Positions 10,977 through 22,859 of a DNA stretch of 64,000 bases are shown piece by piece (position 1 is the first letter of the stretch; every line of letters begins with the position of its first letter). Source of the DNA: Moniliophthora roreri (lineage: Eukaryota; Basidiomycota; Agaricomycetes; Agaricales; Marasmiaceae); the NCBI GenBank assembly GCA_001466705.2, contig LATX02000211.1, positions 62,001 to 126,000 of the forward strand. The letters are read 5' to 3'. A program made the translations under genes and the position numbers. The notes beneath the pieces were generated by a model, which had not been told where the DNA came from, made no database searches, and saw only the letters and a list, made by a program, of their open reading frames with translations.

Positions 10977-13900
10977 AATCGGACACGGTAACCAGCGAGA
11001 CGCCCAAAGCACTTGCTATTGTATGGTTTTCATCAAACTGTTCATCATTTTGCATTAGACAGATTGACCTAACATGAAACGTTCTCTCCATGGTAGCCCT
11101 GGGTCGAGGGTTGACTGAAGGCGATGATTCGTGATTTGAAAGATGCAGTGACCCGCATTACTTTTGCTGTGGGGTTGTCGTCAAGCTTGACCCGGAATGA
11201 CCGAGATGATTCCAAGATAGAGTATATGCATGAATAAAGTACCACCAAGATGTAGCGGCAAGCAGTGGCAATGATGGTTGGGAATGAAAAGGGTTCGGGA
11301 CTCGGAATTAGAACCATACCAACTGACGCACCGGTCCATGGACTGAACTAATACTTTGTCATCACCATCATCGCTAAATTGTATTTCCTTTGCCGTGACC
11401 GCGTTTCGTCTGTGTCTACTCCCATGATTGTTTTCTGAGGTCATTCCCTCTCGACAATCATGCTTTCAAAAGCAACTTTTTGTATAGCTCACAATCTGTC
11501 GACATCAGGCCGCCCGGTGCAGGGATATGGACGTCGACGGCGACCGCCCAAATTGCAATTACCGCGATTGGACTCTCCAGTCCCATTTTGAAGGAGTGGT
11601 TGGCCTTTGGAGCTAGGATGAGTCTTGATGCAGCTACCATATGGCATACCGATAGGATGAACGTACGTGCCTTTTTCAGAGTTCTCGGCCCAAGGTTCAT
11701 TCAAGTTTTTTGGATCTAGCCCATACCAGCGATACGAGCACCGGTTTACCATCACCGCGTAATTGATATCCAACGAAGGGCGTCATCACAGCTGTAGCAT
11801 GAAGCCGCGCACACAAAAAACTCGTACATTCAACATCTATGCCTCTCCATAGCTCGCAGGCCAGGTCCATCCCTGCGGCTTCTCTTCTCTTCATCTTCCA
11901 TCACGTCCGCAGTGCATGCGCTCTATACGACGTACTGCTCTTCGATATGCCAAAGCAAATGAAATCGAGGAAACAAGGCTCCCAGTAGAACAACTCCCGA
12001 AACACAGTTCCCTGTCGCCATTATTCGTCCGGTGGCACAACCGGTTTTCTAGGTGTCACCTTCATGGCCAACAGCTTCTCGATTATGCTCCAGACACCCC
12101 CGGGCTATCACTGTACGCTCTTCACTTGGAGAGAACAATATATATCGTTGGGCTTCCGAGCTTCGGATGCACCATCGCTCCAAGTAGCGATTATCATCGT
12201 AGCAGCAAGCCTACTCGATCTCAGCATTCGGAAGTAGATGCGATGCGGGAAGTACACATTGTTTGTTCTGCCGCCCCTGAATGGGACGTTTTTTTTCAGA
12301 GTCCTTCTTCCCGCGCGGCTAGTTACGAGGTATGCCTCGAGGTCTAACAAGCGTTTTGGGTACTAATCACGTTTTTCTCAGCTTGCCAAGTCGCTCGGCG
12401 CTATGCAAGGGCTTCATCCAGCTATTACATCGAAAGGCGACGAACGGCAATGTGGCGGATTCGAGCATTCTGAAGGGAAGCACGATGGAAACGTGTTGTT
12501 CATGTGCCTCGTGAAAGGTTCTGGTGATATTCCAAGACGACGTATGGAAGTCTGGTCATCATTCCAGTAACGCTCGATGGCAGCCTCAGCGTTTCCGCCT
12601 CTTCTGCATGTAGAAACGCTGCGGCCACATGTACACTCCCGAGTTCCAATCGACCGAGGCAAGCTAAGAGCAGCACTGGATACTGAAAGGTATATCTCTC
12701 AAAATATGAACGCCCGCTCCAGTTGCTCATGCTCCTTTACTTCCAGAGAACACAACGTTTCGCAAAGATGCCTCTCCTCGAACTTGATTACGTCATCACC
12801 TCCGAATATGATCTGTCAAACTGCAGTGTTCCTCCCTCGACCTCTCCAACCTTTAGGGACCCTTCAATCGTTGGATGCATGCCATGAGCAGCTTTGGAGA
12901 AGATTTCACATCGGGAGGCGCAGCGGAAGATGAGATACAGACAGTGTTGGTCCCAGGGCTTGCATGAGCGACGCAGGCTTCTATAGGCACTTCCTCGCCA
13001 TATACACCGGCAGTGACGAACTCGGATACGCTTCACTATTATCTCGCGGGCATCTGTAGAGCGTGTCATGTAGCGGAAGGTTGTTTATGAGTGTCGTTGG
13101 ATTCCATGGTGTGGCAGAGCAGACCGGGGGCGATTGGCGGTCCGAAGAGCTCTGACTGCTGGAGGAGGTATGGAGGGGCCATTTGATAGATGGCTTAGGA
13201 CGGATGAGAAGATGTTCACCTTCAGAAGTTGATCATCGACCCCATACCGCCTACTCATCACGAGCTCCGCATTCTTCATATACCCTTTCTTTCATTACGC
13301 GCCTCTAGTATCTCGACTCCTCGTGGAAATGGTCGACTATTGGCCTGGATGGTTCGGGAAGAGCTTTTTGGTGGTCGTGAACCTACGAGTAGGGGTTCAT
13401 TTCGACAGACTACCCCGTCGTCGGGTTGCTCCGATGATCCTCCGCAGTACCTTTGACCCGACTTCTTGCTGTACGACTGGCTTCCTCTGCCTAGTCACGC
13501 AGCGATTATCAAAGACACAGTATATGGAACTCCAAGCGTTATCACCGACATCATTCCAACAGAACCCGCATTATTCCGCCTCTCCCGTTTGAGTAGACTC
13601 TTCCGTGTTACCTTGACCCAACGACTTTCTGCTTGTACTGCGGTTACATCAGATTTATCGCTGTACAGCCCAGGAGAACAATATGGTATTGGCCCCCATA
13701 TTTCAGACGCGCCATCGTTCCAGAAAGCAGTGGCTGTCATAGGAACAGCCCTCCTTGGTCGAAAACGATCGACGCGATGAAGGTACACATATCGCTCATC
13801 CGCCATTGCCTTCAAAATCCTCCTCTTCCCTCTGGTAAGAAGGTATGGCTCCGATTCCAACAAGCATTTTAGGTTACTGATCCTGTTGGTCTTCCTTACA

Positions 13901-14275
13901 AGTCTCGACGAGGTACAGACAACGTGTTTCTTTTTGGGCTTATACGAGTTCAGTCACGAGGCGGACCTTGACTAAATATGAATATGCTACGGAGGACATC
14001 TCATTGGCGCAGTGTGCCGAAAGGGTTTTCGGCGTTAGAAGTCTATTATACCTACCTTTTTGGTATACCTCTTTGGGTCAAGACAGTTTTTCAGTATTCC
14101 TGCTACCGCTAGGTAGTAGGGTCCGCGCCTCTCCGAAAGAACACAATATAATCTATCGTAGTATGGCAATAAAAATACATTAATTCATGACATGTCGTTA
14201 TTCACGGCACATTTTGAGGTTATATTTCTGCTGGGAGAAGCAATTGAGTATTTTACGACGCTAGTTCCATCATGA

Positions 14276-15385
14276 TCAAGGATCCGCACTTGGTCCAGAC
14301 TGACTCTGATAATCAGGCGGATCGTCCAGGCCATCGTGCTGCCACATTCTCAGGTACACTGCACGCACCATATCGGGGAAAGAGGCACCGACAGCCACCG
14401 GGCTTCCAATGTCTCCTTCTCCATACCAGGTGACTGAGGAGTTGTAACACCAGTTTGCCTCCCTTGGCTTCTTTTGCCTCGCATCGAGTGATCTCCTGTG
14501 TACTGGTGAGACGGATGTGGAACGATGCCATTTGCATTCGTGTACCGATCCCAGACAGACGGCATCGTATTAAATCGGGGATCAACGAATAGCGTTATTT
14601 CGGATCCGCTGACTGGAACTTGAGATGTAGAGTTTGATGAGGCTTTTTGACGTCTATGCCGGCGGAGCGCAAAGCAGATCGTCAGGGTCACCAGGATCAC
14701 GACTACTACACCTCCAGTCACACCTCCAATCACGACCTTAGCTGGTGGTGATGCACGTGATGGAGCAGTCGGTATTGGCGTCTGTACTGCCCTCGTCTGT
14801 GGTGATGTCTGTGCCGATGTCTGTGTCGATGTCTGTGTCGATGTCTGTACTGTCGTCTGTGGTGATGACCGTGCTGATATCTGCGCTTGTCCCTGTGCCG
14901 ATGTGCTCCCACTGAGACAACACTTTCCCTTTCCACAGCATGATGTACCAGTAGGGCAACATCCTGGGGGACAACAACCATCGATTTTGCACTAAAACGT
15001 GAAAGAGAGCATTCAGCATTATCATGTACTGCAATGGAGAGCTAACACAGACTTACACATGTACTTCCACTGCTACAGCATCCTGAACCGCACGGTACTG
15101 TTCAAAAATTTGAGCATCAACGAAGTACAACTCGTGAGCAAAGAAAAAAAGGCGCGCATCCTGCCTAGCCGTGAGGTTCTGAAGCAATCCTTTTCCAGGA
15201 CCCATGAGTTTGGTCCATCTTCGATCCAGTACTGTTGGCTTTCTAGCTTCTTGGGGTGGAATCTGAGGAAAGGAGCCGTCGAGATTCAAAGAAGCGTAGA
15301 ATTCTGAACTGGTTCCATTTGACATGGATTTGGCATGAACACATGTCATCCAGAATAGTAGGATAGTGAAGACTTTGAGAGTTAT
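14276..15385 (-). pseudogene. Degenerate paralog of the Cys-rich protein, with TM segment and tail
   Basis: Homologous to the 8300-9534 gene: signal region ITLKVFTILLFWMTCVHAKS, the conserved DRRW and LLQNLTARQ, and a 41 nt middle exon (15057-15097) of exactly the same length. Three lesions show. The expected ATG is ATA (15385-15383), with a stop and no ATG upstream in frame. The first splice donor GTACGT has become GCGCGC next to a 13 nt deletion that shifts phase. In the last exon (14276-14991) the frame that carries the Cys, Thr/Gln-rich and membrane segments stops at 14350, while the conserved end (GASFPDMV...DDPPDYQ) continues one frame over to 14276. Unlike its relative it has a membrane helix (VIGGVTGGVVVVILVTLTI) and a long cytoplasmic tail rather than a GPI-like end. 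A non-AUG start could rescue the first lesion but not the others. Confidence 0.72.
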
Positions 15386-15499
15386 TTTGCAAGGCAGATG
15401 AGAATGCAGGGGGCTCAAGGGTGTCGAAATCAGGAAACACTAGGGGAATGTCACGGTCTTGCTTATATTCGCTTCCCACTGATACGGGCCACAACATTT

Positions 15500-18400
15500 C
15501 ACTGTAGCGGGGAGTAACGGTCAGTAATGTTACTGACCTCGGTTACAGTAAAATGTATAGGCCCCACTGATACGATCTGCGATAAAATCGTCAATATCAA
15601 ACTTGAGTACAATTAAAGCCTTTCATACTAATCCAGAAAAAGACTTACCATTAACAGGTGTGCTCATTCAGCCTAAGTGAACGGCGAAAGCGACTTTGCA
15701 ACTGCCCAAGCTCCTTTTTGGCACTGCTGAACTGGTACGATCGGTATTTGTGAGGTCGAGGGGCTTATGTATGTTGGTCGAGCAACTCTAATACTAGTAA
15801 AGATGTGGATGATCAGTGGTAGTAGTAGCACTAATGCGCCGCGGGTCAGCTGTCAACAGATTGTACTTGAGACCGGGAGGCGCAAATAATTTATGATTGA
15901 CCTCCCGTTATGCATCAAAAACAGCCTTACGTAGCTTCCCGCCCTTTTCTACCGTGTCTTTGCAATGAATAACATCTCTTGAATAGCACGGAGTTACACA
16001 AATCGGGACATAGGTCCTCTGAAGAGCATGCAGCGCCGCTCTTGTCGTCGAACCTGCAACCAACCGGTCAATGATAGGGCTTGCTGTTAGACCGCTCACC
16101 AAGGCAAAGATTCCGTATAGGCACCTTTTCGACCCTGTTTTGCTGCAGGGAGGCTTGCCAGCATGATTCAATGATTGTGTTCTATTCGGATTCGGAGCAT
16201 CCTCTGGTTCGCTGAGGTCGGCAGTTATGGACCATCGTGGCTTAATTGCTTCTCAAGTCGGACATGACCGGCGAGGCGCCCAATACACTGACATACAATG
16301 TGCCATTCTCTTCATGACAACCCTGAGACTGAGATTTGAGATGAAGGCAGTGGCCCGCATAGCTGCTGCTGTGGAGTTGACTTCCACCTGGCCCCACAGT
16401 AACTGATAGAATATTGAGATGGAGCTGGAGTACCGCGAAGATGTGCCGGTCGTGGTTAGGATCAAGAAGAGTTCCAGAGCCGACGTCCGAAGCAAGTCCG
16501 AAGGATCGGTCCATGGACTAGACCATTGCTTCGTCATCAATGATGCTCTTGCGTCTTTACCACAAAGAATACATATTTTCTGAGGTGGTTATCTTTCAAG
16601 CATCAACTTTTCATGCTATATCTGACGACATTGACTTTTTCTGTAGCTCATAATTTGTCGATATCGGGTAGCTCGGAGCAGGGTTATGGATGTCGACGGC
16701 TACCGCCCAAAGTGCAACTACCGCGGTTTTTCTACCTGGACAATAATTTCTCGCCGTACCCCCCAACCCCATTCCGAAGGAGCGGTTGTTTTTGGAGCGG
16801 TTGTTTCTGGAGCTAGAAGGAGTTTTGAGATGGCACCATACCAATATCAAGGATCGTGAACTTGAAATGAGTGTACGTGCCCTTTTCAGAATCCTCCAGC
16901 CTAAGGTTCGCTCAAGTCTCCTGGACCCAGCCCAAACTAGCACTACGAGCACTGTTTCTTCATTATTGCGCAGTCGATATCCAACGAAAGTTGTTACCAC
17001 CCTCCAGTTGTAGCACGAAATCACGCACACAAGAAGCTTGTACATTCAACGTCCATAACTCGCAGGCCGCACCACCCGCTGCTTCTCTCTATCCTGTATC
17101 GCAATCACAGCGCATGCCCTCTATACGACGCACAGCTCGTCAATATGCCAGAAATTGTCACCGAGGGAGCAAGGCTACCGGCAGAATAACTCCCGAAGCG
17201 CAGTTCCCTATCGCTACTGTTCATTTAGTCAGGGCGTCACATACGACTTCTCGGTTATGCTCCAGGCACACCTGAGCTACCACTGTACGTTCTTCGTCTG
17301 GAGAGGAGAACGATATATCGCCAGCATCTCGGGCGTCTGATGGACCATCACTGCTTGCTCGACCTCAGTATTGGGGTGTAGTTGGTGCGATACAGGAGTA
17401 CACATCACCTATCTCGCCGCTTTCCAATGGGTGTTGCCTTCAAAGTCGTAAGGTATGCCTCTACTTCTCACAAGCATTCTGGGTTACTGATCCTATCATC
17501 CCTCAGTAGAAGCTTCTTCCACGAGGCACACAGACAACATGTTTCGTGCTTCGCTTCAGGATACTCGAATCCACCATGTTGCCGTCTCCAGCACCTCGTT
17601 CGTCCTCTTCAGACGTAATAGCTGGATGAAGCCCTCGCATAGCGCCGCAAGGTGATATCCCAAGACAACGTATGGAGGTCTGGCCGTCATTTTGAGGGTT
17701 CAATAGTGCTTGATAGCAGCCTCAGCGTTTCCGCCTCTTCTGCATGTTCCAACTACCTTTCGCGATAACTGGACCGAGGCAAGCTAAGGGCAGCGGTGAA
17801 AGCATGGCTTACTGAAAGGTATGTCTCCTAAAATATGAACGCCGCTCCAGCCGCTCATGCTCCTTTACATCCCGAGAACATAACATTTCGCGATATCCCC
17901 TCGAATTTGTTCATCACCTCCAAATGTGATCTGTCAAATGCCAATCGCTGGACGCAGGCCTTGAGCAGCTCGGGCGAGGATCTCGCCTCCGGAGGCGCGT
18001 GGGAAGGTGAGATATAGAGTGTCGGTTCCATGGTTTGCATGAGCGACGTAGCGCTCAATATGCAATGTGGGCTCTTCCTCGCCGTATAAACCCGCAATGA
18101 CGAACTCGGATACACTTGACTATTATCTTTGGGGCATCTGTCGGGCCTGTTACGGGGCGGAAGGTTTATGAGCATCGTTGGATTCGATGAATATGGCTGA
18201 GCAAACGGGGGGCAATTGGCTGTCCGAAAAGCTCTGATCACTGGAGGAGGCATGGAGGAGTTATTCTATGGATGGCTTAGGATCGACGAGATGTTCACCC
18301 TCAGAATTTAATCATCCACCCCACACCACCTACTCACCACGAACTCCACATTCTTTACATACCCTTTCCTTTAAAGACTTTGTCATGCGCCTCTAATATC

Positions 18401-18870
18401 TCGACTCCTTGTGGAGATGATCATCGCAGTGGCTATTGGGCTGGATGATCCGGAAAGAGTTTGTCGCGGTCGCGAACTTACGAGTAGGGGCTCATTTCGA
18501 CAGGCTACGCCGTCGGGTTACTCCGATGATCCTCCGCAGTACCTTTGACCCGACTTCTTTCCGTACTACTGGCTTCCTCTGCCTAGTCGTGCAGTAATTA
18601 TCGAAGGCACAGGATATGGAACCCCAAGCCTTTACCGCCAATGTCTTTCCAGCAGGACCCGCATTATTCTGCCTCTCCTGTTTGGGCCGACTCCTCCATC
18701 GGACCATTCCATGCCGAGTAGCAGCGGCAGAAACGTGCTTAGTGCACTTTTTCGAGCTAGTACACTTAACGAAAGCTGCCGATAGTTTCCGCCGGGCACG
18801 TCGCGCCAATGAGTCATGGTCTGTCACTTTTAGGCTGATCACGTCTCATACATTGCTCCAGGTTAGCTAA
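15500..18870. repeat. Segmental tandem duplication, unit 2 (non-genic part)
   Basis: Partner of 9680-13880. It lacks the hAT-like insertion. The most conserved patch (18470-18690) is close to 13380-13600 over some 200 bp, but no open frame is intact through both. On the minus strand, 17960-18110 reads YGEEEPTLHIERYVAHANHG and its partner near 12990 reads YGEEVPIEACVAHASPG, so a coding sequence once existed. I do not recognise it. Confidence 0.75.
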
Positions 18871-19461
18871 CGATAAGTTGGAGCATTCCGTGTGTCATGA
18901 GGATATCGCGAAAAGTAACTATTGCGGGAGATGACTCATAATCTTACAAAACAGCAATTTTCTCACACCTCTCTTCTGGATCCAGGACGATTCACATACC
19001 CAGCATACCATTCCGCACGAAGGAAGAGCTGTTTGCAGCGGTGGAGGCTGCTGGCGTTAGGATCTGGATCCGTCGGAACGCTTGAGGGTCTGCACTGTAC
19101 TTTTACCTTTTCCCTCGGGTACAGAAGACGAAAACAGCGATGCTCATTCAGCTACGTGGAAGCTTCGCCGGGTCAAGCAATTACACTGCGAAGTGTTGCG
19201 TCTTGTGGGAGCATCAAAGCTTTCCCTGTTTCGTGTGACCAGGTATTACTCCTTCGTATCATCACTTCACCTTCATTCACTCGATATATACTTTGAGTTT
19301 TGAACTTCTTTATCGTTGCTCATTCTGCTCGGCGTTATAGCCTTGGCCAAACAATGTTGCGCAAGAACTTCACCACTTGCTGGTCTCTCATAACTATCAA
19401 TTTAAACAGGTTCATACAATACGAAAAACATGCGATTAGCGCAAAGGCAGCGATCTATTTA

Positions 19462-21840
19462 TCATGATTGAGTAGGGTAGTCCGGTGGATTCTCCTGACC
19501 ATCGTTCTCCCACATCCTGTGATACATTATCCGAATCATATCCGGGAACGAAGCGCCTGTAACGACTGGAATGTCGTAAGGTATTTCCCTGACACCTGGA
19601 GCACGTCCGATGGTTGTGGGCAGATGGGATGCAGAGGAAAGTATTGCACTTGACGTTTCGAGATCCTCTAATTCGAGGGCTGGATCAAAGGAAGGGCCTA
19701 TTAACCGATAAGTTGGGTTGTTGCTAGCATATTTCGGGTTTTGTTGGCCTAACACTGATCGATCTTTTGTGTGGCAGTGAGGTGGAAGCGAGGTGGTCCC
19801 GCTTGCGCCCTGAGGTGGATCCCTGGCGAACGGCAGCACGTCGGATTGGGAATCAAAGAAAGGCGTTATTTCGAATTTAGGGTCCATCAGGGACGGTCCA
19901 AACGAAACTTGCGATGTAATGCAACTGTCCTGCACCGAGAGGCGTTTGCGGCGACGAAGGAAAGTGTATATCGCAAGTCCTGACGAAACCAGGAATACTA
20001 CAACTCCGACAATGCTTCCTGTAATGACTTCAACAGGAGGCGAGGGTTTCGACGTATCACCGAACAAATCAATTCCATCAACTAAGACCTGGGCCGCAGA
20101 GGATTGATTGTGTGGATCGAAGGAAACCATCTCGGAAACAGGTCCTATCCAAGACCCGGCATACAATCCGTCTCCCAAAGAAGCCTGATTCCGAACGGCA
20201 TTATACTTTGTTGGTGCGTCAGAATAAATCAATATTCAAAGGCTTCGCAACTCACCTGGACGCCGAGGAAAGCCTTGATAAATTGACGAAGCTCCAAAGA
20301 CAGTAACGTATTGCGTCTATACGCTTCCGCGAGCCCTCTGACAAGATGCAGTCTACCATTTTCGCCCTCTATAGTTCCATTCAATGACAAATACTCGCCA
20401 AGATCATTCCAAATATGCAAGTGCTCACCATAATATGTCAATACGCCGGTAGGCTCTGGCCAGCCCCTCGTAGTCTGGTTGTAGATTGTGAGGATAGATC
20501 GTTGAAGACTGAATAAGTACCGTCAGGTCAAATCTGGGGAAACGGGGGGAATGAAATACAGATCTCTCGTGTGTGATCCATGTGTCAACGAAGTTAATAT
20601 CGATAATCCTTCAATCATGAGACCGGCAGTAGAAGTGCTGACCAAGTCCCAAGGTGCTTGAGGATCGGGATTAACAGAGAAGTGACAGTCGGGCTTTGTT
20701 GTGACATCGATTGCAAGCCATGACTGAGAAGCTCCAGAGAGCAATACCTCCTGACTTAGACCGCTCTGTGACAGAAAATCAAGCGACTCTTGAGCTGCAA
20801 GGAGATATGTGCTATTCGGGGTTGCTTCTGAATCGGCCAGCATTGCAGACAACCTGCAAGGGAGTTAGGCACCTGGGAGCATGGTGAAAGGCTCCTGACT
20901 TACAAGAAGAAGTATCTGAAAGCCTATGAACATTGCAAAACCGAACGAACAAGTGCTCACTCACGCCGTTTCATATCCATTTATCCATCCGTCAGCTCGT
21001 GAAAAGTTCTGTGGTGACTAGGTCAGCTTCAGGCAGATTCCAAAGGCTCGATATTACTTGGAAAACAGCGCCTTTGGTTGGTACACCCTGCGAGTCACAT
21101 TTTGAAACGATTGTGAAATTCTTCGTGGCCATTTTTCCCGACCAGGTGGTTCTGCTCGAAATAGTATACTGATTCGCTATTTCCCAACAGTTTTTCGCAA
21201 TGTCCACCAAGTTGGGATTCCCATACGCCTTATAGGCACGCATTAAACTGTAACCAAACTGTCTGGAAACCGTGAGCTGCAAGTCCTTAAGGACACAGAG
21301 TGGTATCTCTACATTGTATCGCTCACTCGGAGAGACTGTGCGTACTGCAAGTGGAAGAGTCAGTGCAAAGTCCAGAGGAATGAGAGCCGATTTACCGATT
21401 CCATATCCAATACATCGGGTGGAACTTGGGAATAAGGCTTGATCTCAGAAGCGCAAGCTGAATGGAAATGGAGCGACAAGTCACTGAATCTTTTTTGTGT
21501 CGTCATGATATCGAAGCTAGCTAGGACTGCGTAAAAGGAGGGGCGGTTCGCAGCCAGATCTACACGGGTCAGAATCGGTTTGTGTCTTCAATGCAGAAGG
21601 TCTCACCGTGGTGAAATCGCCAGTTGGGGCCCTTAAGTCTCTTGACTCCTTGAATCAATGCACATTTTGCAGCATCGATACGATCTGGAGACTGGTATGT
21701 GACCTCCGTTTCCTACAAGAGGAGATGAGTAATCATAGGGAAGCTTTTATGACATTTCACATTACCCAGAGAGTTGGGATGCTTAGTTGCGCTTTGACAG
21801 TTGTCAGAGCGACCATTACTCCTAGAAATGCAATGAACAT
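19462..21840 (-). CDS. GH76-like glycoside hydrolase with C-terminal membrane anchor and tail
   Basis: Eleven exons keep phase and give 622 residues: 21766-21840, 21607-21712, 21396-21559, 21327-21344, 21058-21276, 20965-21008, 20904-20915, 20560-20853, 20429-20508, 20256-20368 and 19462-20205. Two are microexons of 18 and 12 nt. A signal peptide (MFIAFLGVMVALTTVKA) is followed by a GH76-type alpha/alpha barrel: ANQYTISSRTTWSGKMATKNF, NGYETAYFFLLSAMLAD, ENGRLHLVRGLAEAYRRN and FIKAFLGVQYNAV align with what I know of basidiomycete GH76 proteins, which act on alpha-1,6-mannan of walls. A membrane helix (about residues 435-460, IVGVVVFLVSSGLAIYTFL) with RRRK follows, then a cytoplasmic tail of about 155 residues ending PPDYPTQS. 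The paired Asp typical of active GH76 enzymes is not evident, so activity is uncertain. The tail resembles that of the 14276-15385 copy. Confidence 0.85.
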
Positions 21841-22263
21841 TGCTACTGGAGGACAGCCAAGGCCTCGCACTCTGCAATCTCTTAAGTATGAAGTTTCACC
21901 AGTGTCAATCCTGAGAGTTTGATTCAAAATGTTTGCGTGAACCCTCATGATTACGAGGATTAATTTTCCCAAGTTAAGAATTCATGGGACACGTTGAATG
22001 AAGTACGAGGACTTAACGAGATCCATTATCCATCTTTGCTAGTTCACAAGATCTTTTGTTATGACTTATTGGAGCCGTGCGGGGCTGTCATATCTCCTGT
22101 CTGCAAGGGCTGAATTGAATTCTACGGCATCCATCAGTATGTAACCACTCGACGCACGCGCATATTTTGATCGGGGTGAAGCTTGCTTGTCAAGGTCCTT
22201 CGTTTGTGGAAATTCATTCCGTCGGAACTGCCGATTGGACGCCGGGACGGCTTTGCACTAGAC

Positions 22264-22855
22264 CGGTAACCGGCCCCTAGTGACGAGCAAACTGAGTACT
22301 AAGGGACCTGTCGATCTGGGTTTGAATTGGCTGGAGACATTTTATGGTTGACCATGTCATCTTTTTTCACGTCATCTGTCATCTCTTTCTCGTCAGCCAG
22401 TCCTACCATTCTCCTTTCCCTCCATGTTCAGCCTTTCTCATCAATCATATCCCATCTATGTAGCCTCAGATCTAAATTTGACTGCCCTGGGAGTCAACTT
22501 ATGAAGTTGGATGTTATATCTTTGGTGTTAATGGCCCAGGTCTGATGAATATATACAGGTGCATTGTGATACTGTGTTTTGGGCATTTGGGGTATGAACT
22601 CTACATCTATGGGTTAGTAGAGGAGTGCATGTATCAGTCCTAAACATATTTGTGTATTTTAGTCACTGTATAGTCCAAAGAACTCGAAAAATTCACTGTT
22701 GAAGGACATTGGGCTTGCAATTGTGTCATCACATTTGACACATCAAATCCCAAAAAGGATTGTTTGAGGTTCGGCAAATCCCTAAAATGTCTCCAGCCAA
22801 TTCAAACCCAGTTCGACAGGCCCCTTAGTACTCAGTTTGCTCGTCACGTAGGGGC
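22264..22855. mobile_element. Inverted-repeat element, ~590 bp
   Basis: About 75 bp at 22264-22345 (gcccctagtgacgagcaaactgag ... ggctggagacatttta) return as the reverse complement at 22783-22855 with only a few differences. The inner 440 bp has no coding frame. This fits a non-autonomous DNA transposon. I could not read a convincing target duplication, so the superfamily is open. Confidence 0.7.
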
Positions 22856-22859
22856 TTGT

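Larger units (their letters stand above)
9680..13880. repeat. Segmental tandem duplication, unit 1 (non-genic part)
   Basis: This DNA matches 15500-18870 in the same order and orientation. Matched anchors are 10003-10060 with 15803-15860, 10985-11000 with 16258-16275, 11458-11600 with 16615-16740, 11900-12130 with 17100-17300, 12570-12660 with 17718-17770, and 13380-13600 with 18470-18690. Open frames are interrupted in both units, so whatever genes were copied have decayed. Within unit 1, minus-strand segments around 12108-12350 and 13650-13863 also resemble each other (shared WSDGASEAR / WNDGASEIW), as if a gene had been duplicated before decay. Confidence 0.75.

Noticed and set aside
20904..21396. 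Apparent frameshifts in the GH76-like gene
   Set aside because: Two microexons (18 and 12 nt) with consensus splice sites restore phase and the family motifs.
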